Shown one piece after another: positions 22,560-31,419 of a stretch of 64,000 bases of DNA. Position 1 is the stretch's first letter. Each line of letters opens with the position of its first letter. The translations under genes were made by a program, and so were the position numbers. This DNA is from Hyphomicrobiales bacterium (GTDB taxonomy: Bacteria; Pseudomonadota; Alphaproteobacteria; Rhizobiales; Rhizobiaceae): the NCBI GenBank assembly GCA_003577315.1, contig QEVK01000017.1:1-64000 (forward strand), in the 5' to 3' direction. Below the pieces are notes generated by a model that worked only from the letters and a program-made list of their open reading frames with translations, searched no databases and had not been told where the DNA came from.

Positions 22560-23963
22560 ATGACGCTCACGCTGACCGCCAAGCCCGCCGCCGACGCGCG
22601 CCCGGTGCATCTCGTCACGCGCGAGAGCCTCGCGGGCCTTGCGCTGGACGATGCCGCGCGCAGGTGGGTCGAGGCCAACGGCTTCGCGGGCGCGGCGGGA
22701 AAGCTGCTGACGCTGCCCGGCCCGGACGGCGCGGTGGCGGGCGCGCTCTACGGCGTGGCGGACAGGGGCGTGGCGGACAGGGGCGTGGCGGGCAGGTGCG
22801 ACGCCTTCTCGCCGCTCGCCGCCGGCGCGCTGGCGCGCAGCCTGCCCGGCGGCGCATGGCGCTTCGCCGAAACGCCGGACGAGCCGGAGCTCGCCGCGCT
22901 CGGCCTCATGCTCGGCGCCTATGCCTTCGCGCGCTACCGCAAGGCCGAGACGCCGGCGATCGCCTTCGCCGCGCCAGAGGGGGTCGACGTCGAGGCCGTG
23001 CGCCGGCGCGCCGAGGCGGTGTATCTGGTGCGCGACCTCATCAACACGCCGGCCAACGACATGGGGCCGCAGGCGCTGGAGGCGGCGGCGCGGGCGCTGG
23101 CCGCCACGCATGGCGCGCAGGTGGCCGTCACCGCCGGCGACGACCTTCTGGCGCAGAACCTCCCGATGATCCACGCGGTCGGGCGCGCGGGGGCCGAGGC
23201 GCCGCGCCTGATCGACATGAGGTGGGGGCGGCCGGAGGCGCCGAAGGTGACGCTGGTCGGCAAGGGCGTGTGCTTCGACACCGGCGGCCTCGACATCAAG
23301 ACACCGTCCGGCATGCTCCTGATGAAGAAGGACATGGGCGGGGCGGCGAACGTGCTGGGGCTCGCCGCCCTCGTCATGGGCGGCCGGCTCGACGTGCGGC
23401 TGCGCGTGCTGATCCCGGCGGTGGAGAACGCCATTTCCGGGGCCGCCTTCCGCCCGGGCGACGTGCTCGCGAGCCGCAAGGGCCTCACCGTGGAGGTCGG
23501 CAACACCGACGCCGAGGGCCGGCTGGTGCTGGCCGACGCGCTGGCGCTCGCCGACGAGGAGGAGCCGCACCTCCTGATCGACATGGCGACGCTGACGGGG
23601 GCGGCGCGTGTGGCGCTCGGACCGGACCTTGCGCCCTTCTTCACCGACGACGACGCGCTCGCGGCCGAGCTGGCGGCGGCCTCGGCCGGCGCGGCGGACC
23701 CGCTGTGGCGCATGCCGCTGTGGTCGCCCTACGACCGCAAGCTCGCCTCCAAGGTGGCCGACCTGAACAACGTCACCGGCGACGGCTTCGCCGGCGCGGT
23801 CGTCGCGGCGCTGTTCCTGCGCCGCTTCGTGGAGAAGGCGGCGAGCTGGGCGCATCTCGACATCTACGGCTGGTGCCCGGTCGAGAAGCCGCACTGCCCG
23901 GTCGGCGGCGAGGCGCAGGGTATCCGCGCCCTCGAGGCCGTGCTGGCCGCCCGCTACGGCTGA
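22560..23963 (+). CDS. M17-family leucyl aminopeptidase
   Basis: This 467-residue cytosolic metallo-aminopeptidase has metal and active-site motifs KGVCFDTGGLDIKTP, MLLMKKDMGGAANVLG and VEVGNTDAEGRLVLADAL, the last being the M17 signature. Residues 1-160 form the variable N-terminal domain. A 15-bp direct repeat makes the local protein run VADRGVADRGVAGR around residues 66-79. It is divergent from tadD with 139 bp between them and precedes a MarR regulator by 68 bp. It resembles the PepB/PepA-like leucyl aminopeptidase proteins common in Rhizobiales. Confidence 0.92.
   Translation: MTLTLTAKPAADARPVHLVTRESLAGLALDDAARRWVEANGFAGAAGKLLTLPGPDGAVAGALYGVADRGVADRGVAGRCDAFSPLAAGALARSLPGGAWRFAETPDEPELAALGLMLGAYAFARYRKAETPAIAFAAPEGVDVEAVRRRAEAVYLVRDLINTPANDMGPQALEAAARALAATHGAQVAVTAGDDLLAQNLPMIHAVGRAGAEAPRLIDMRWGRPEAPKVTLVGKGVCFDTGGLDIKTPSGMLLMKKDMGGAANVLGLAALVMGGRLDVRLRVLIPAVENAISGAAFRPGDVLASRKGLTVEVGNTDAEGRLVLADALALADEEEPHLLIDMATLTGAARVALGPDLAPFFTDDDALAAELAAASAGAADPLWRMPLWSPYDRKLASKVADLNNVTGDGFAGAVVAALFLRRFVEKAASWAHLDIYGWCPVEKPHCPVGGEAQGIRALEAVLAARYG
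22752..22796 (+). repeat. Three tandem 15-bp units inside the M17 gene
   Basis: GGCGTGGCGGACAGG occurs three times in a row, the third copy with one change. The unit length is a multiple of three, so the frame is kept; copy number could vary by slippage and lengthen or shorten a surface loop of the N-terminal domain. Confidence 0.9.
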
Positions 23964-24031
23964 GCGTTGGCGATGACGGTCCTCGCCGGGAAAGAAACGG
24001 AACCGAAACGATTTGCCGCCATGATGCGGCG

Positions 24032-24382
24032 ATGGCAATCACCATGCGTCCCAGCCAGTCGCTGCGACTCTGGCAGCAGGTCACACTTGCCGAGGTGCGC
24101 GCCGCCTCGCACGACCTTACCATGCGCCAGATGGCCATCCTGCTCACCGTCTATCTCGACCCGCCGCCGCACACGGTGCGGGGGCTCGCGGAGAAGCTCG
24201 GCGTGACCAAGCCCGTCGTCACCCGCGCCCTCGACACGATGGGCGCGCTCAAGCTGGTGTCGCGCCACCGCGACGAGGCCGACCGGCGCAACGTGCTGGT
24301 GCGGCGCACGGTGGAGGGCGCGCTGTTCGTCGAGCGCTTCGGCGACCTCGTCATCGACAAGGCGGCGGAGCTGCCGCTGTGA
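24032..24382 (+). CDS. MarR-family winged-helix regulator
   Basis: This 116-residue regulator has the MarR core: MRQMAILLTVYLDPPPHTVR, the recognition helix GLAEKLGVTKPVVTRALDTM and the wing HRDEADRRNVLVRRTVEG. It is shorter than typical MarR proteins (about 140), and the C-terminal dimerisation helix is reduced. It ends in a four-base GTGA overlap with the NlpC/P60 gene, so the two are translationally coupled. Possible targets are this operon and the M17 gene, but no clear operator was found. Confidence 0.82.
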   Translation: MAITMRPSQSLRLWQQVTLAEVRAASHDLTMRQMAILLTVYLDPPPHTVRGLAEKLGVTKPVVTRALDTMGALKLVSRHRDEADRRNVLVRRTVEGALFVERFGDLVIDKAAELPL

Positions 24383-25239
24383 CCGGGCCCGACCGCCGGC
24401 TGAACGCCTTTCGCCCCGACCTCGCCGATGCGCGGCTGAAGGGCCGCGTCGAGGCGGCGCGCTTCGTTGCCGGCCGCGCGGCCGAGGTCGCCGCGCCGGT
24501 GCTCGACGTGAGAAGCGCGCCGGGCGTCGACGCCGGCCTCGACACGCAGCTCCTCGCCGGCGACGCGGTGACCGTGTTCGACGAGGCCGGCGGCTTCGCC
24601 TGGGTGCAGGCCACGCGCGATTCCTATGTCGGTTACGTGCCGGCGTCGGGGCTTCGCGCCCCCGGCCCCGCCGCCACCCATGTCGTGACCGCGCCGCGCA
24701 CCTTCGTCTACGCGCGGGCGGACATGAAGCGGCCGGCGACCGCGGCGCTGTCGCTCGGAAGCCGGCTCGCCATCGTCGGGGCGGCCGAGACGCGCGGCAC
24801 GGCCTATGCGCTGCTGGAGAGCGGCGAGGCGGTAGTTTCCAGCCACATTTCGCCGGTCGACCATGGCGCGGACGACTATGTCGCGGTCGCCGAGACGCTG
24901 GAGCGCACGCCCTATCTGTGGGGCGGGACGAGCGCCTTCGGCATCGACTGCTCGGGCCTCGTGCAGCTTTGCCTGCGCATGGCCGGGCGCGCCTGCCCGC
25001 GCGACACCGACATGCAGGCGGCGGCGCTCGGGCGGCCGCTCGACATCGGCGCGGCTCTGGCCGGCCTGGAGCGCGGCGACCTCGTGTTCTGGAAGGGCCA
25101 TGTCGCGATCGTGCTCGACGCCGAAACGATCATCCACGCCAGCGGCCACGCCATGGCGGTGGTGCGCGAGGGGCTGGCGGAGGCGGTGGACCGCATCGCC
25201 CGGCTCTACGGAAGGCCGGTCGGCTTCAGGCGGCCGTGA
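24379..25239 (+). CDS. NlpC/P60 (C40) peptidoglycan endopeptidase with SH3 domains
   Basis: This 286-residue protein has two bacterial SH3-like modules in residues 30-150 and a C-terminal papain-fold domain. The catalytic Cys lies in FGIDCSGLVQLCLR, preceded by TPYLWGGTSAFG; the catalytic His is in WKGHVAIVLD, and a further His is in TIIHASGHAM. Such enzymes cleave the gamma-D-Glu-diamino acid bond in wall peptides, and the adjacent M17 peptidase could process released peptides. No signal peptide is evident, which suggests a cytosolic muropeptide-recycling role. It starts with GTG overlapping the MarR stop and is convergent with the HAD gene. Confidence 0.88.
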   Translation: MTGPDRRLNAFRPDLADARLKGRVEAARFVAGRAAEVAAPVLDVRSAPGVDAGLDTQLLAGDAVTVFDEAGGFAWVQATRDSYVGYVPASGLRAPGPAATHVVTAPRTFVYARADMKRPATAALSLGSRLAIVGAAETRGTAYALLESGEAVVSSHISPVDHGADDYVAVAETLERTPYLWGGTSAFGIDCSGLVQLCLRMAGRACPRDTDMQAAALGRPLDIGAALAGLERGDLVFWKGHVAIVLDAETIIHASGHAMAVVREGLAEAVDRIARLYGRPVGFRRP

Positions 25240-25245
25240 AGGGGG

Positions 25246-25962
25246 TCAGCTCGCGGCCCTGACGGCGAGGAAATCGGGCAGGTCGGCGATCGAATCGAGC
25301 ACCGCGTCGGCGAGCGGCGACAGGCTCTCGAAGGTGCCGGTGCCCGACAGCACGCCCACCGCCAGCCCGACGCCGCCGGCGCGCGCCATCTGCAGGTCGT
25401 GGCGGTTGTCGCCGACCATGGCGAGCTGCGACGGCTTCAGCCCGGTCAGGTCGCAGAAGGCGTGGACGGTGTCCGGCGCCGGCTTGGGGTTGGCGACGGC
25501 GTCGTAGCCGAAGGCGGCGTCGAACATCTGCGCCACGCCGAGCGAAAGCAGCGCGCGCTCGGCCCCGCCGGTCGAATCGTTGGTGGCCACGCCCAGCCGG
25601 TAGCCGGCCGCGTGCAGCGCCGACAGCGCCGCCCGGCAGCCCGGCAGCGCCACCGGCGTCGCCAGCGTATGCGTCGCCGCCACCCGGTCGAACTCCTCGA
25701 CCAGGACGCGGCGCTGCGCGTCGGGCACGTGCGGATACCACAGCGCCACGATGTCCTCGTTGGTGCCGGCGGCAAGCACCGAATCGGGACGGAAGCGGTG
25801 GGCGGAAAAGTCGAAGCCGGCGGCCTCGAGCAGCGCGTCGGCGCGCGCCCGGTCGTCGTCGGCGGCGCGCAGCGCCAGCAGGTCGGCCAGCGCGAACCAC
25901 GTGGCGTGGAAATCGACCAGCGTGCCGTCCTTGTCGAACAGGATGCCGCGAATGTCGGCCAT
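25246..25962 (-). CDS. HAD-family phosphatase, Gph-like
   Basis: This 238-residue haloacid-dehalogenase hydrolase has motif I GILFDKDGTLVDFHATW (nucleophile and acid Asp), motif II GVATNDSTGG, the Lys of motif III in VANPKPAPDTVHAF, and motif IV MVGDNRHDLQMARAGG. The DKDGT form is seen in phosphoglycolate phosphatase-like and N-acylneuraminate phosphatase-like members. It starts 5 bp after the pgi stop and is probably co-transcribed with it. The substrate is not determined by the sequence. Confidence 0.88.
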   Translation of the reverse strand: MADIRGILFDKDGTLVDFHATWFALADLLALRAADDDRARADALLEAAGFDFSAHRFRPDSVLAAGTNEDIVALWYPHVPDAQRRVLVEEFDRVAATHTLATPVALPGCRAALSALHAAGYRLGVATNDSTGGAERALLSLGVAQMFDAAFGYDAVANPKPAPDTVHAFCDLTGLKPSQLAMVGDNRHDLQMARAGGVGLAVGVLSGTGTFESLSPLADAVLDSIADLPDFLAVRAAS

Positions 25963-25967
25963 GATCC

Positions 25968-27614
25968 CTACTCCCGAGCCCGCAGCCTTCGCATATGCCG
26001 CACGAGGCCGGCTGTCGAGCCGTCGCGGCCTGCGGCATCTTCTCCGCCCTCGACCACGGGCAGCAGGCCGGTGGCCAGCTCCTTGCCCAGCTCCACGCCC
26101 CACTGGTCGAAGGCGTTGATGCCGAAAAGCTGCGCCTCGACGAAGACGCGATGCTCGTAGAGCGCGATCAGCCGGCCGAGCGCGAACGGGTCGAGCCGGC
26201 GGTAGAGCAGCGTCAGCGACGGGCGGTTGCCGGGGAAGACCCGGTGCGGCGCGATGCGGTCGACCTCGCCTTCCGGCATGCCCTTCTCCAGCATCTGCGC
26301 CCGCGCCTCCCCGAGCGTGCGCCCCTTCATCAGCGCTTCCGACTGGGCGAGGCAGTTGGCGACCAGGAGGTCGTGATGATGGGCAAGCTCCGGCTCGTGG
26401 CCAAGTGCTGCCACGATGAACTCGACCGGCACCACGTCGGTGCCCTGGTGGAGAAGCTGGAAGAAGGCGTGCTGGCCGTTGGTGCCGGGCTCGCCCCACA
26501 CCACCGGCCCGGTCGGCGTGGAGACCGGCGCGCCGGCGAGCGTGACGCCCTTGCCGTTCGATTCCATGTCGAGCTGCTGGAGATAGGCCGGCAGGCGCGC
26601 GAGCCGCTGGTCGTAGGGAATGACGGCGCGGGTGGGATAGGAGCAGACCACGCGGTGGAAGAAGCCGACGAGGCCGAGCATGACCGGCAGGTTGCGCCGC
26701 AGCGGCGCCTGCGCGAAATGCCGGTCGATCGCGTGCGCGCCGGCAAGCAGCTCGCGGAAGCGGGCCGGCCCGACCGCCAGCATCACCGGCAGGCCGATGG
26801 CCGACCACAGCGAATAGCGGCCGCCGACCCAGTCCCAGAAGCCGAACACCCTGTCCGGCGGGATGCCGAACGCCGCGACCTTGTCGAGCGCGGTCGAGAC
26901 GGCGCAGAAATGCCCCCCCACCGCCGCCTCGCCCAGCCGCCCGGCCAGCCAGCGCCGCGCGGTCCGCGCATTGGTCATGGTCTCGACCGTGGTGAAGGTC
27001 TTGGAGGCGACGACGAACAGCGTCGTCTGCGCGTCGAGCCGCTTCAGCGTGTCGGCGATGTGGGCGCCGTCGACGTTGGAGACGAAATGCGCCGCCGGCC
27101 CGTCATGGTACGGCGCCAGCGCCAGGGTGGCCATGGCCGGGCCGAGGTCGGAGCCGCCGATGCCGATGTTGACGATGTCGGTGATGCGCCGTCCCGTCGT
27201 GCCGGTGATCGCGCCCGAGCGCACGCCGTCGGCGAAGGCGGCCATGGCGTCGAGCACGGCGGCGACATCGCCGGACACGTCGCGGCCGTCGACGAGGGTC
27301 GGCCGGCCGGAAAGGTCGCGCAGCGCCACGTGCAGCACCGCCCGGTCCTCGGTGGCGTTGATGCGCGCGCCCGAAAACATCGCCGCCCGCCGCGCCTCCA
27401 GCCCGGCGGCGTGGGCCAGCTCCTCCAGCAGCGCCACGGTCTCGTCGGTCAGCGCGCATCTGGAAAGGTCGAGCAGGAGGTCGTCGAGGGCGAGCGAGAA
27501 CCGGGCGAAGCGGTCCGCATCGGCCGCGAAGGCCGCGCGCAGGTCGAGGCCGCCCCGCGCGCGCCAATGCGCATGAAGCGCGGCGAGCGCGGCGTCGAAT
27601 CGCATCCTGTCCAT
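25968..27614 (-). CDS. pgi: Glucose-6-phosphate isomerase
   Basis: This 548-residue enzyme interconverts glucose 6-phosphate and fructose 6-phosphate. Diagnostic segments are [69 protein letters not shown] and [20 protein letters not shown]. The start at 27614 ([10 protein letters not shown]) gives the standard length; longer readings upstream lack homology. It is followed at 5 bp by a HAD phosphatase and is divergent from mocR. Confidence 0.96.
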   Translation of the reverse strand: MDRMRFDAALAALHAHWRARGGLDLRAAFAADADRFARFSLALDDLLLDLSRCALTDETVALLEELAHAAGLEARRAAMFSGARINATEDRAVLHVALRDLSGRPTLVDGRDVSGDVAAVLDAMAAFADGVRSGAITGTTGRRITDIVNIGIGGSDLGPAMATLALAPYHDGPAAHFVSNVDGAHIADTLKRLDAQTTLFVVASKTFTTVETMTNARTARRWLAGRLGEAAVGGHFCAVSTALDKVAAFGIPPDRVFGFWDWVGGRYSLWSAIGLPVMLAVGPARFRELLAGAHAIDRHFAQAPLRRNLPVMLGLVGFFHRVVCSYPTRAVIPYDQRLARLPAYLQQLDMESNGKGVTLAGAPVSTPTGPVVWGEPGTNGQHAFFQLLHQGTDVVPVEFIVAALGHEPELAHHHDLLVANCLAQSEALMKGRTLGEARAQMLEKGMPEGEVDRIAPHRVFPGNRPSLTLLYRRLDPFALGRLIALYEHRVFVEAQLFGINAFDQWGVELGKELATGLLPVVEGGEDAAGRDGSTAGLVRHMRRLRARE

Positions 27615-27720
27615 TCCAGCCTCCGGCCATGGCGGTTTTGGCGCGGAGACTATCAGGCGCGGCGCGATTGGGAACCCCGCCGGTCGCCGCAGGCCGCAGG
27701 CGCAAGGCGACCGGACCGAT

Positions 27721-27819
27721 GGCCCAAGGCCGGACCGATCAGTGGCACAAATTGGTACGATCAATTTATTTCATTGGCGCAAATCGTTGGCCCAGTCTTG
27801 AATGGGCTGGGCCAACCCG
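27721..27819. promoter_or_regulatory. MocR operator candidates in the pgi-mocR gap
   Basis: GGCNCAA occurs three times in direct order at 27721, 27744 and 27776. A perfect 10-bp dyad GTTGGCCCAG (27786-27795) / CTGGGCCAAC (27807-27816), centres 21 bp apart, lies 43 bp before the mocR start. MocR regulators usually bind such repeated sites at their own promoters. GGGCTGGGCCAACCCG here resembles a repeat in front of mttB. Confidence 0.55.
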
Positions 27820-27858
27820 TTCGCGAGCCGAGCCGCGCCCGGCCCGAGGAGAGATTTC

Positions 27859-29355
27859 ATGTCCACACGCACCGATCCGGCCATCTGGTCCGGCCTGTTC
27901 CGCATTTCGGCCGATTCCGGCCAGACGCTGCAGGCGCAGATCCGCCAGGCGATCGTCGCCGCCATCCTCGACCGGCAGATCGCGGCCTCGATGCCGCTGC
28001 CGTCCTGCCGCATCCTCGCCGAGAAACTGGGCGTGGCGCGCGGCACGGTGGTGCTGGCCTTCCAGCAGCTCGTGGACCAGGGCTTCCTGATCGCCCGGGA
28101 GCGGCGCGGCCATTTCGTCAACCCCGAGGTGCTGACCGCGCCCGGGCGCATGCGCGAGCAGGCCGGCCAGCCGGCGCAGGAGGCCATCGACTGGAAGGCG
28201 CGCCGGCGCATCGCCGCCTCCGAGATGCCGGAGCCGAGCAAGCAGGAGAACTGGATCAAGTCGTCCTATCCGTTCGTCTACGGCCAGTTCGATCCGGCGC
28301 TGTTTCCCACCGCCGAATGGCGCGAATGCAACCGCATGGCGCTGGCCGTGCTGGAGATCCGCAACTGGGCGGCCGACATGGTCGACCGCGACGACCCGCT
28401 GCTGATCGAGCAGATCCAGGCCAGGCTCCTGCCGCGGCGCGGCATCTTCGCCAACCCGGACGAGATCATCGTCACGCTCGGCGCTCAGAACGCGCTCTAC
28501 ATGCTGGCGACGCTGCTGATGGGGCGCGGCACGCGCGTGGCGATGGAGGAGCCGGGCTATCCCGACGCGCGCTCGATCTTCCGGCTGGCCGGCGCCGAGG
28601 TGGTGCCGGTGCCGGTCGACCGCGACGGCATCGACCCCGGGGCGATCCCGGCCGATTGCGGCTTCGTCTTCGTGACGCCCAGCCACCATTGCCCGACCAT
28701 GGCGCCGCTGTCGGACGAGCGGCGCGCCCATCTCATCGCCGACACCGAGAGGCACGACCGCATCATCATCGAGGACGGCTACGACGCCCAGCTCGTGGAC
28801 GATGCGCCGCCGCAGGCGCTGCGCGGCATCGACCGCTCGGGCCGGGTCGTCTATGTCGGCTCGCTGTCGAAGACGCTGGCGCCGGGGCTTCGGCTGGGCT
28901 ACATCGTCGCGCCCGCCGGGCTGATCGCGGAGCTCAGGGCGCTGCGGCGCTTCATGCTGCGCCACCCGCCGGCCAACAACCAGCGCGCGGTGGCGCTGTT
29001 CCTGTCGCTCGGCCACCACGAAGCGCTGGTGCGCAAGCTCTCGGCCGCCTTCACCGAGCGGCGCAGGCGGCTGGCGCAGGCCATCGACACCTTCCTGCCG
29101 GAATGGCGCTCGCCGGCCGCGCCCGGCGGCACCTCGGTCTGGCTCGAAGGCCCGCCCGGCACCGACACGCACGCGCTGGCGCAGGCGGCGGCCGCGCGCG
29201 GCGTGCTGATCGAGCCCGGCGCGCGCTTCTTCGACCGGCCGGAGCGGCACTCGCGCTTCCTGCGGCTCGGCATCTCCTCGATCGCGCTTCAGCACATCGA
29301 GCCCGGCATCCGCGAGCTGGCGACGGCGGCGGGCCGCCGGCCGGCCGCCGCCTGA
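27859..29355 (+). CDS. MocR-family (GntR/aminotransferase) transcriptional regulator
   Basis: This 498-residue PLP-dependent regulator has an N-terminal GntR winged helix (residues about 20-90, with SCRILAEKLGVARGTVVLAF) joined to a fold-type I aminotransferase domain. The PLP lysine is expected at about residue 338 in VGSLSKTLAPGLRLGY. The start at 27859 has GAGGAGAG upstream and yields MSTRTDP. Family members use PLP with an amine or amino acid to switch catabolic genes. It is 104 bp upstream of an MttB-family methyltransferase gene on the same strand, and operator-like repeats precede both, so it probably regulates methylated-amine use. Confidence 0.92.
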   Translation: MSTRTDPAIWSGLFRISADSGQTLQAQIRQAIVAAILDRQIAASMPLPSCRILAEKLGVARGTVVLAFQQLVDQGFLIARERRGHFVNPEVLTAPGRMREQAGQPAQEAIDWKARRRIAASEMPEPSKQENWIKSSYPFVYGQFDPALFPTAEWRECNRMALAVLEIRNWAADMVDRDDPLLIEQIQARLLPRRGIFANPDEIIVTLGAQNALYMLATLLMGRGTRVAMEEPGYPDARSIFRLAGAEVVPVPVDRDGIDPGAIPADCGFVFVTPSHHCPTMAPLSDERRAHLIADTERHDRIIIEDGYDAQLVDDAPPQALRGIDRSGRVVYVGSLSKTLAPGLRLGYIVAPAGLIAELRALRRFMLRHPPANNQRAVALFLSLGHHEALVRKLSAAFTERRRRLAQAIDTFLPEWRSPAAPGGTSVWLEGPPGTDTHALAQAAAARGVLIEPGARFFDRPERHSRFLRLGISSIALQHIEPGIRELATAAGRRPAAA

Positions 29356-29369
29356 CCGGGGCGCCGGCC

Positions 29370-29402
29370 GGGCTGGCTCATTTTCGCCGGGGGGCTGGCT
29401 CA
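29370..29402 (+). promoter_or_regulatory. Two 11-bp direct repeats upstream of mttB
   Basis: GGGCTGGCTCA occurs at 29370-29380 and again at 29392-29402, a 22-bp period (two helical turns) that suits a dimeric regulator. The second copy, extended to 29407, matches the mocR upstream site at 13 of 16 bases. Confidence 0.55.
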
Positions 29403-29459
29403 ACCGGGGCGGCGGCGGGCGCGACATAGTCTGCCTCCACCCGTCGCGGAGCCGAGGCC

Positions 29460-30959
29460 ATGGAGCCGACCGTCGAGGATGAAGGCCCTCTCCTTCCCAG
29501 CCGGGGCGATCGGTACCGTCCGCTCGCCGAGGGCGACATGGGCCGCATCCACGACGCGGCGCTCGCGGTGCTGGAACGGATCGGCCTCGCCAACGCGCCG
29601 CCTTCGTGCGTCGAGGCGCTGACGCGGGCCGGCGCGATCCCCGGCGCGGACGGACGCATCCGCTTTCCGCGCGGCCTCGTCCTCGACACCATCGCGAGGG
29701 CGGGGCGGCGCTTCACGCTGCACGGGCAGAAGCCGCGCCACGACATGGCGGTGCAGGGGCCGCGCATCCATTTCGGCACGGCGGGCGCGGCCGTGCATCT
29801 CGTCGACATCGAGGCGCGCGACTATCGCGAATCGCGGCTCGCCGACATCTACGACGCGGCGCGCATCGTCGACGTGATGGACAACATCCACTTCTTCCAG
29901 CGGCCGATGGTGGCGCGCGACATGGTCGATCCCGCCGATCTCGACCTCAACACGCTCTATGCCTGCGTGGCGGGCACGACCAAGCATGTCGGCACCTCGT
30001 TCTCGGTGCGCGAGAACGTCGCGCCGGCGCTCGACCTGCTGCACACGGTGGCGGGCGGCGAGGAGAAGTTCCGCGCCCGGCCCTTCGTGTCGAACTCCAA
30101 CCCCTTCGTGGCCTCGCCGCTGAAATTCGCCGCCAACGCCTGCGGCGTGCTCGAAGCCTGCGTGGAGGGCGGGCTGCCGATCCTGCTGCTGTCGACGGCG
30201 CAGGCGGGCGCGACCGCGCCGCCCACGCTCGCCGGGGCGGTGGCGCAGGCGCTGGCCGAGGTGCTGGCGGGCCTCGTCTACGTCAACGCGCTGAAGCCGG
30301 GACATCCCTGCATCCTCGGCACCTTCCCCTTCGCCTGCGACCCGCGCACCGGCGCGATGGCGGGCGGCTCGGCCGAGCAGGGCCTGATGACGGCGGCCTG
30401 CGCGCAGATGGCGCGCTTCTACGACCTGCCGGGCGGCTCGGCCGCGGGCATGGCCGATTCCAAGCTGCCCGACGTGCAATCGGGCTACGAGAAGGGCATC
30501 ACCGAGACCATGGCGGCGCTGTCCGGCCTGTCGCTGGTCTACGAGGCGGCGGGCATGCACGCCTCGCTCGGCGGCTTCTGCCTCGAAAGCCTGATCGTCG
30601 ACAACGACATGATCGGCGAATGCCTGGCCTGCGCGCGCGGCATCGAGGTGTCGCACGACACGCTTTCGGTCGACGCCATCGCGCGCGCCTGCCTCGACGG
30701 CCCCGGCCACTATCTCGGCCATGAGCGTCCGGCGGCCGCGGCGCGGGAGCGCCGCCATCCCGCCTTCGCCGACCGCCTCGGCGTCAAGGAATGGCTGGAG
30801 GAGGGCTGCCCGGACATGCTCCGGCGCGCGGCGGCCGAGAAGCGGCGCATCCTCGACGGCCACTTTCCCCGCCACGTGCGGCGCGAGATCGACGAGGCGC
30901 TGCGCGCCCGCCACCCCAACATCCACCTGCCGCGCAGCGCCATGGGCTGGCAGGGATAA
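29460..30959 (+). CDS. MttB-superfamily (trimethylamine methyltransferase-like) protein
   Basis: This 499-residue TIM-barrel protein is of the COG5598 type. Family segments include RIHFGTAGAAVHLVDIEARDY, KHVGTSFSVRENVAPALDLL, LLLSTAQAGATAPPTLAGAV, GGSAEQGLMTAACAQMARFY and KGITETMAALSGLSLVYEA. The frame is read without an internal amber codon, so it is a non-pyrrolysine member. Such members include corrinoid-dependent glycine betaine and proline betaine demethylases. No corrinoid protein or methylcorrinoid:THF methyltransferase is adjacent, so the methyl acceptor must be encoded elsewhere or the chemistry differs. Control by the upstream MocR protein is likely. The substrate is unknown. Confidence 0.88.
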   Translation: MEPTVEDEGPLLPSRGDRYRPLAEGDMGRIHDAALAVLERIGLANAPPSCVEALTRAGAIPGADGRIRFPRGLVLDTIARAGRRFTLHGQKPRHDMAVQGPRIHFGTAGAAVHLVDIEARDYRESRLADIYDAARIVDVMDNIHFFQRPMVARDMVDPADLDLNTLYACVAGTTKHVGTSFSVRENVAPALDLLHTVAGGEEKFRARPFVSNSNPFVASPLKFAANACGVLEACVEGGLPILLLSTAQAGATAPPTLAGAVAQALAEVLAGLVYVNALKPGHPCILGTFPFACDPRTGAMAGGSAEQGLMTAACAQMARFYDLPGGSAAGMADSKLPDVQSGYEKGITETMAALSGLSLVYEAAGMHASLGGFCLESLIVDNDMIGECLACARGIEVSHDTLSVDAIARACLDGPGHYLGHERPAAAARERRHPAFADRLGVKEWLEEGCPDMLRRAAAEKRRILDGHFPRHVRREIDEALRARHPNIHLPRSAMGWQG

Positions 30960-30962
30960 GAA

Positions 30963-31382
30963 TCACTCGCGCTCGATGGAAAGGCCGAACTTCTCCACCA
31001 CCTGCGGGCTGGCGAGGCGGGCGTGCAGCGCAAGCAGGATCAGGTCGGCATCCATGCCCTCGCCCGCTTCGAGCGCGGCCTCGACGCGCGCCTCGGCGGC
31101 GGCGAGGAGCGCCTCGCCATTGGCCTCGCCGAAGATGCCGGGGCCGACGAGGCAATAGGCGAACAGGGCGGCGACGGGCGGATAGGCCGGCTCCGGCGGC
31201 TCCTCGCGCGGCCCCCTGTCGGCCCATGCGTCCTTCATCATGTTGACGATGGCGAGCTTGACGCCCTCCGGCACCAGCGCCGGGTGCAGGTCGACGGCCC
31301 GCAAGGCGGCGTCGAGCCGGCGCAGGTCGGCCGAGCGCCCGAAGCGGCCGAGGAAGCCGAGCGAGGAGTTGCGGCGGGTCAT
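30963..31382 (-). CDS. Uncharacterised protein downstream of mrp
   Basis: I do not recognise this 139-residue protein. It begins MTRRNSSLGFLGRFGRSADL and appears mostly helical and acidic, with no signal peptide or membrane segment. Conserved-looking stretches are LVPEGVKLAIVNMMKDAWAD and PPVAALFAYCLVGPGIFGEA. GGAGGAGG lies a few bases upstream of the ATG at 31382, which argues that it is a real gene. It is 37 bp downstream of mrp on the same strand, so a link to Fe-S delivery is conceivable but unproven. Its stop is 3 bp from the convergent mttB stop. Confidence 0.75.
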   Translation of the reverse strand: MTRRNSSLGFLGRFGRSADLRRLDAALRAVDLHPALVPEGVKLAIVNMMKDAWADRGPREEPPEPAYPPVAALFAYCLVGPGIFGEANGEALLAAAEARVEAALEAGEGMDADLILLALHARLASPQVVEKFGLSIERE

Positions 31383-31419
31383 GGCATCCTCCTCCCCCTC
31401 CCGCGGCCGCCGGCCGGCC

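Noticed and set aside
29460..30959. Pyrrolysine-containing trimethylamine methyltransferase
   Set aside because: The reading frame is complete without an in-frame amber codon, and no pyl genes are visible, so it is a non-pyrrolysine family member.
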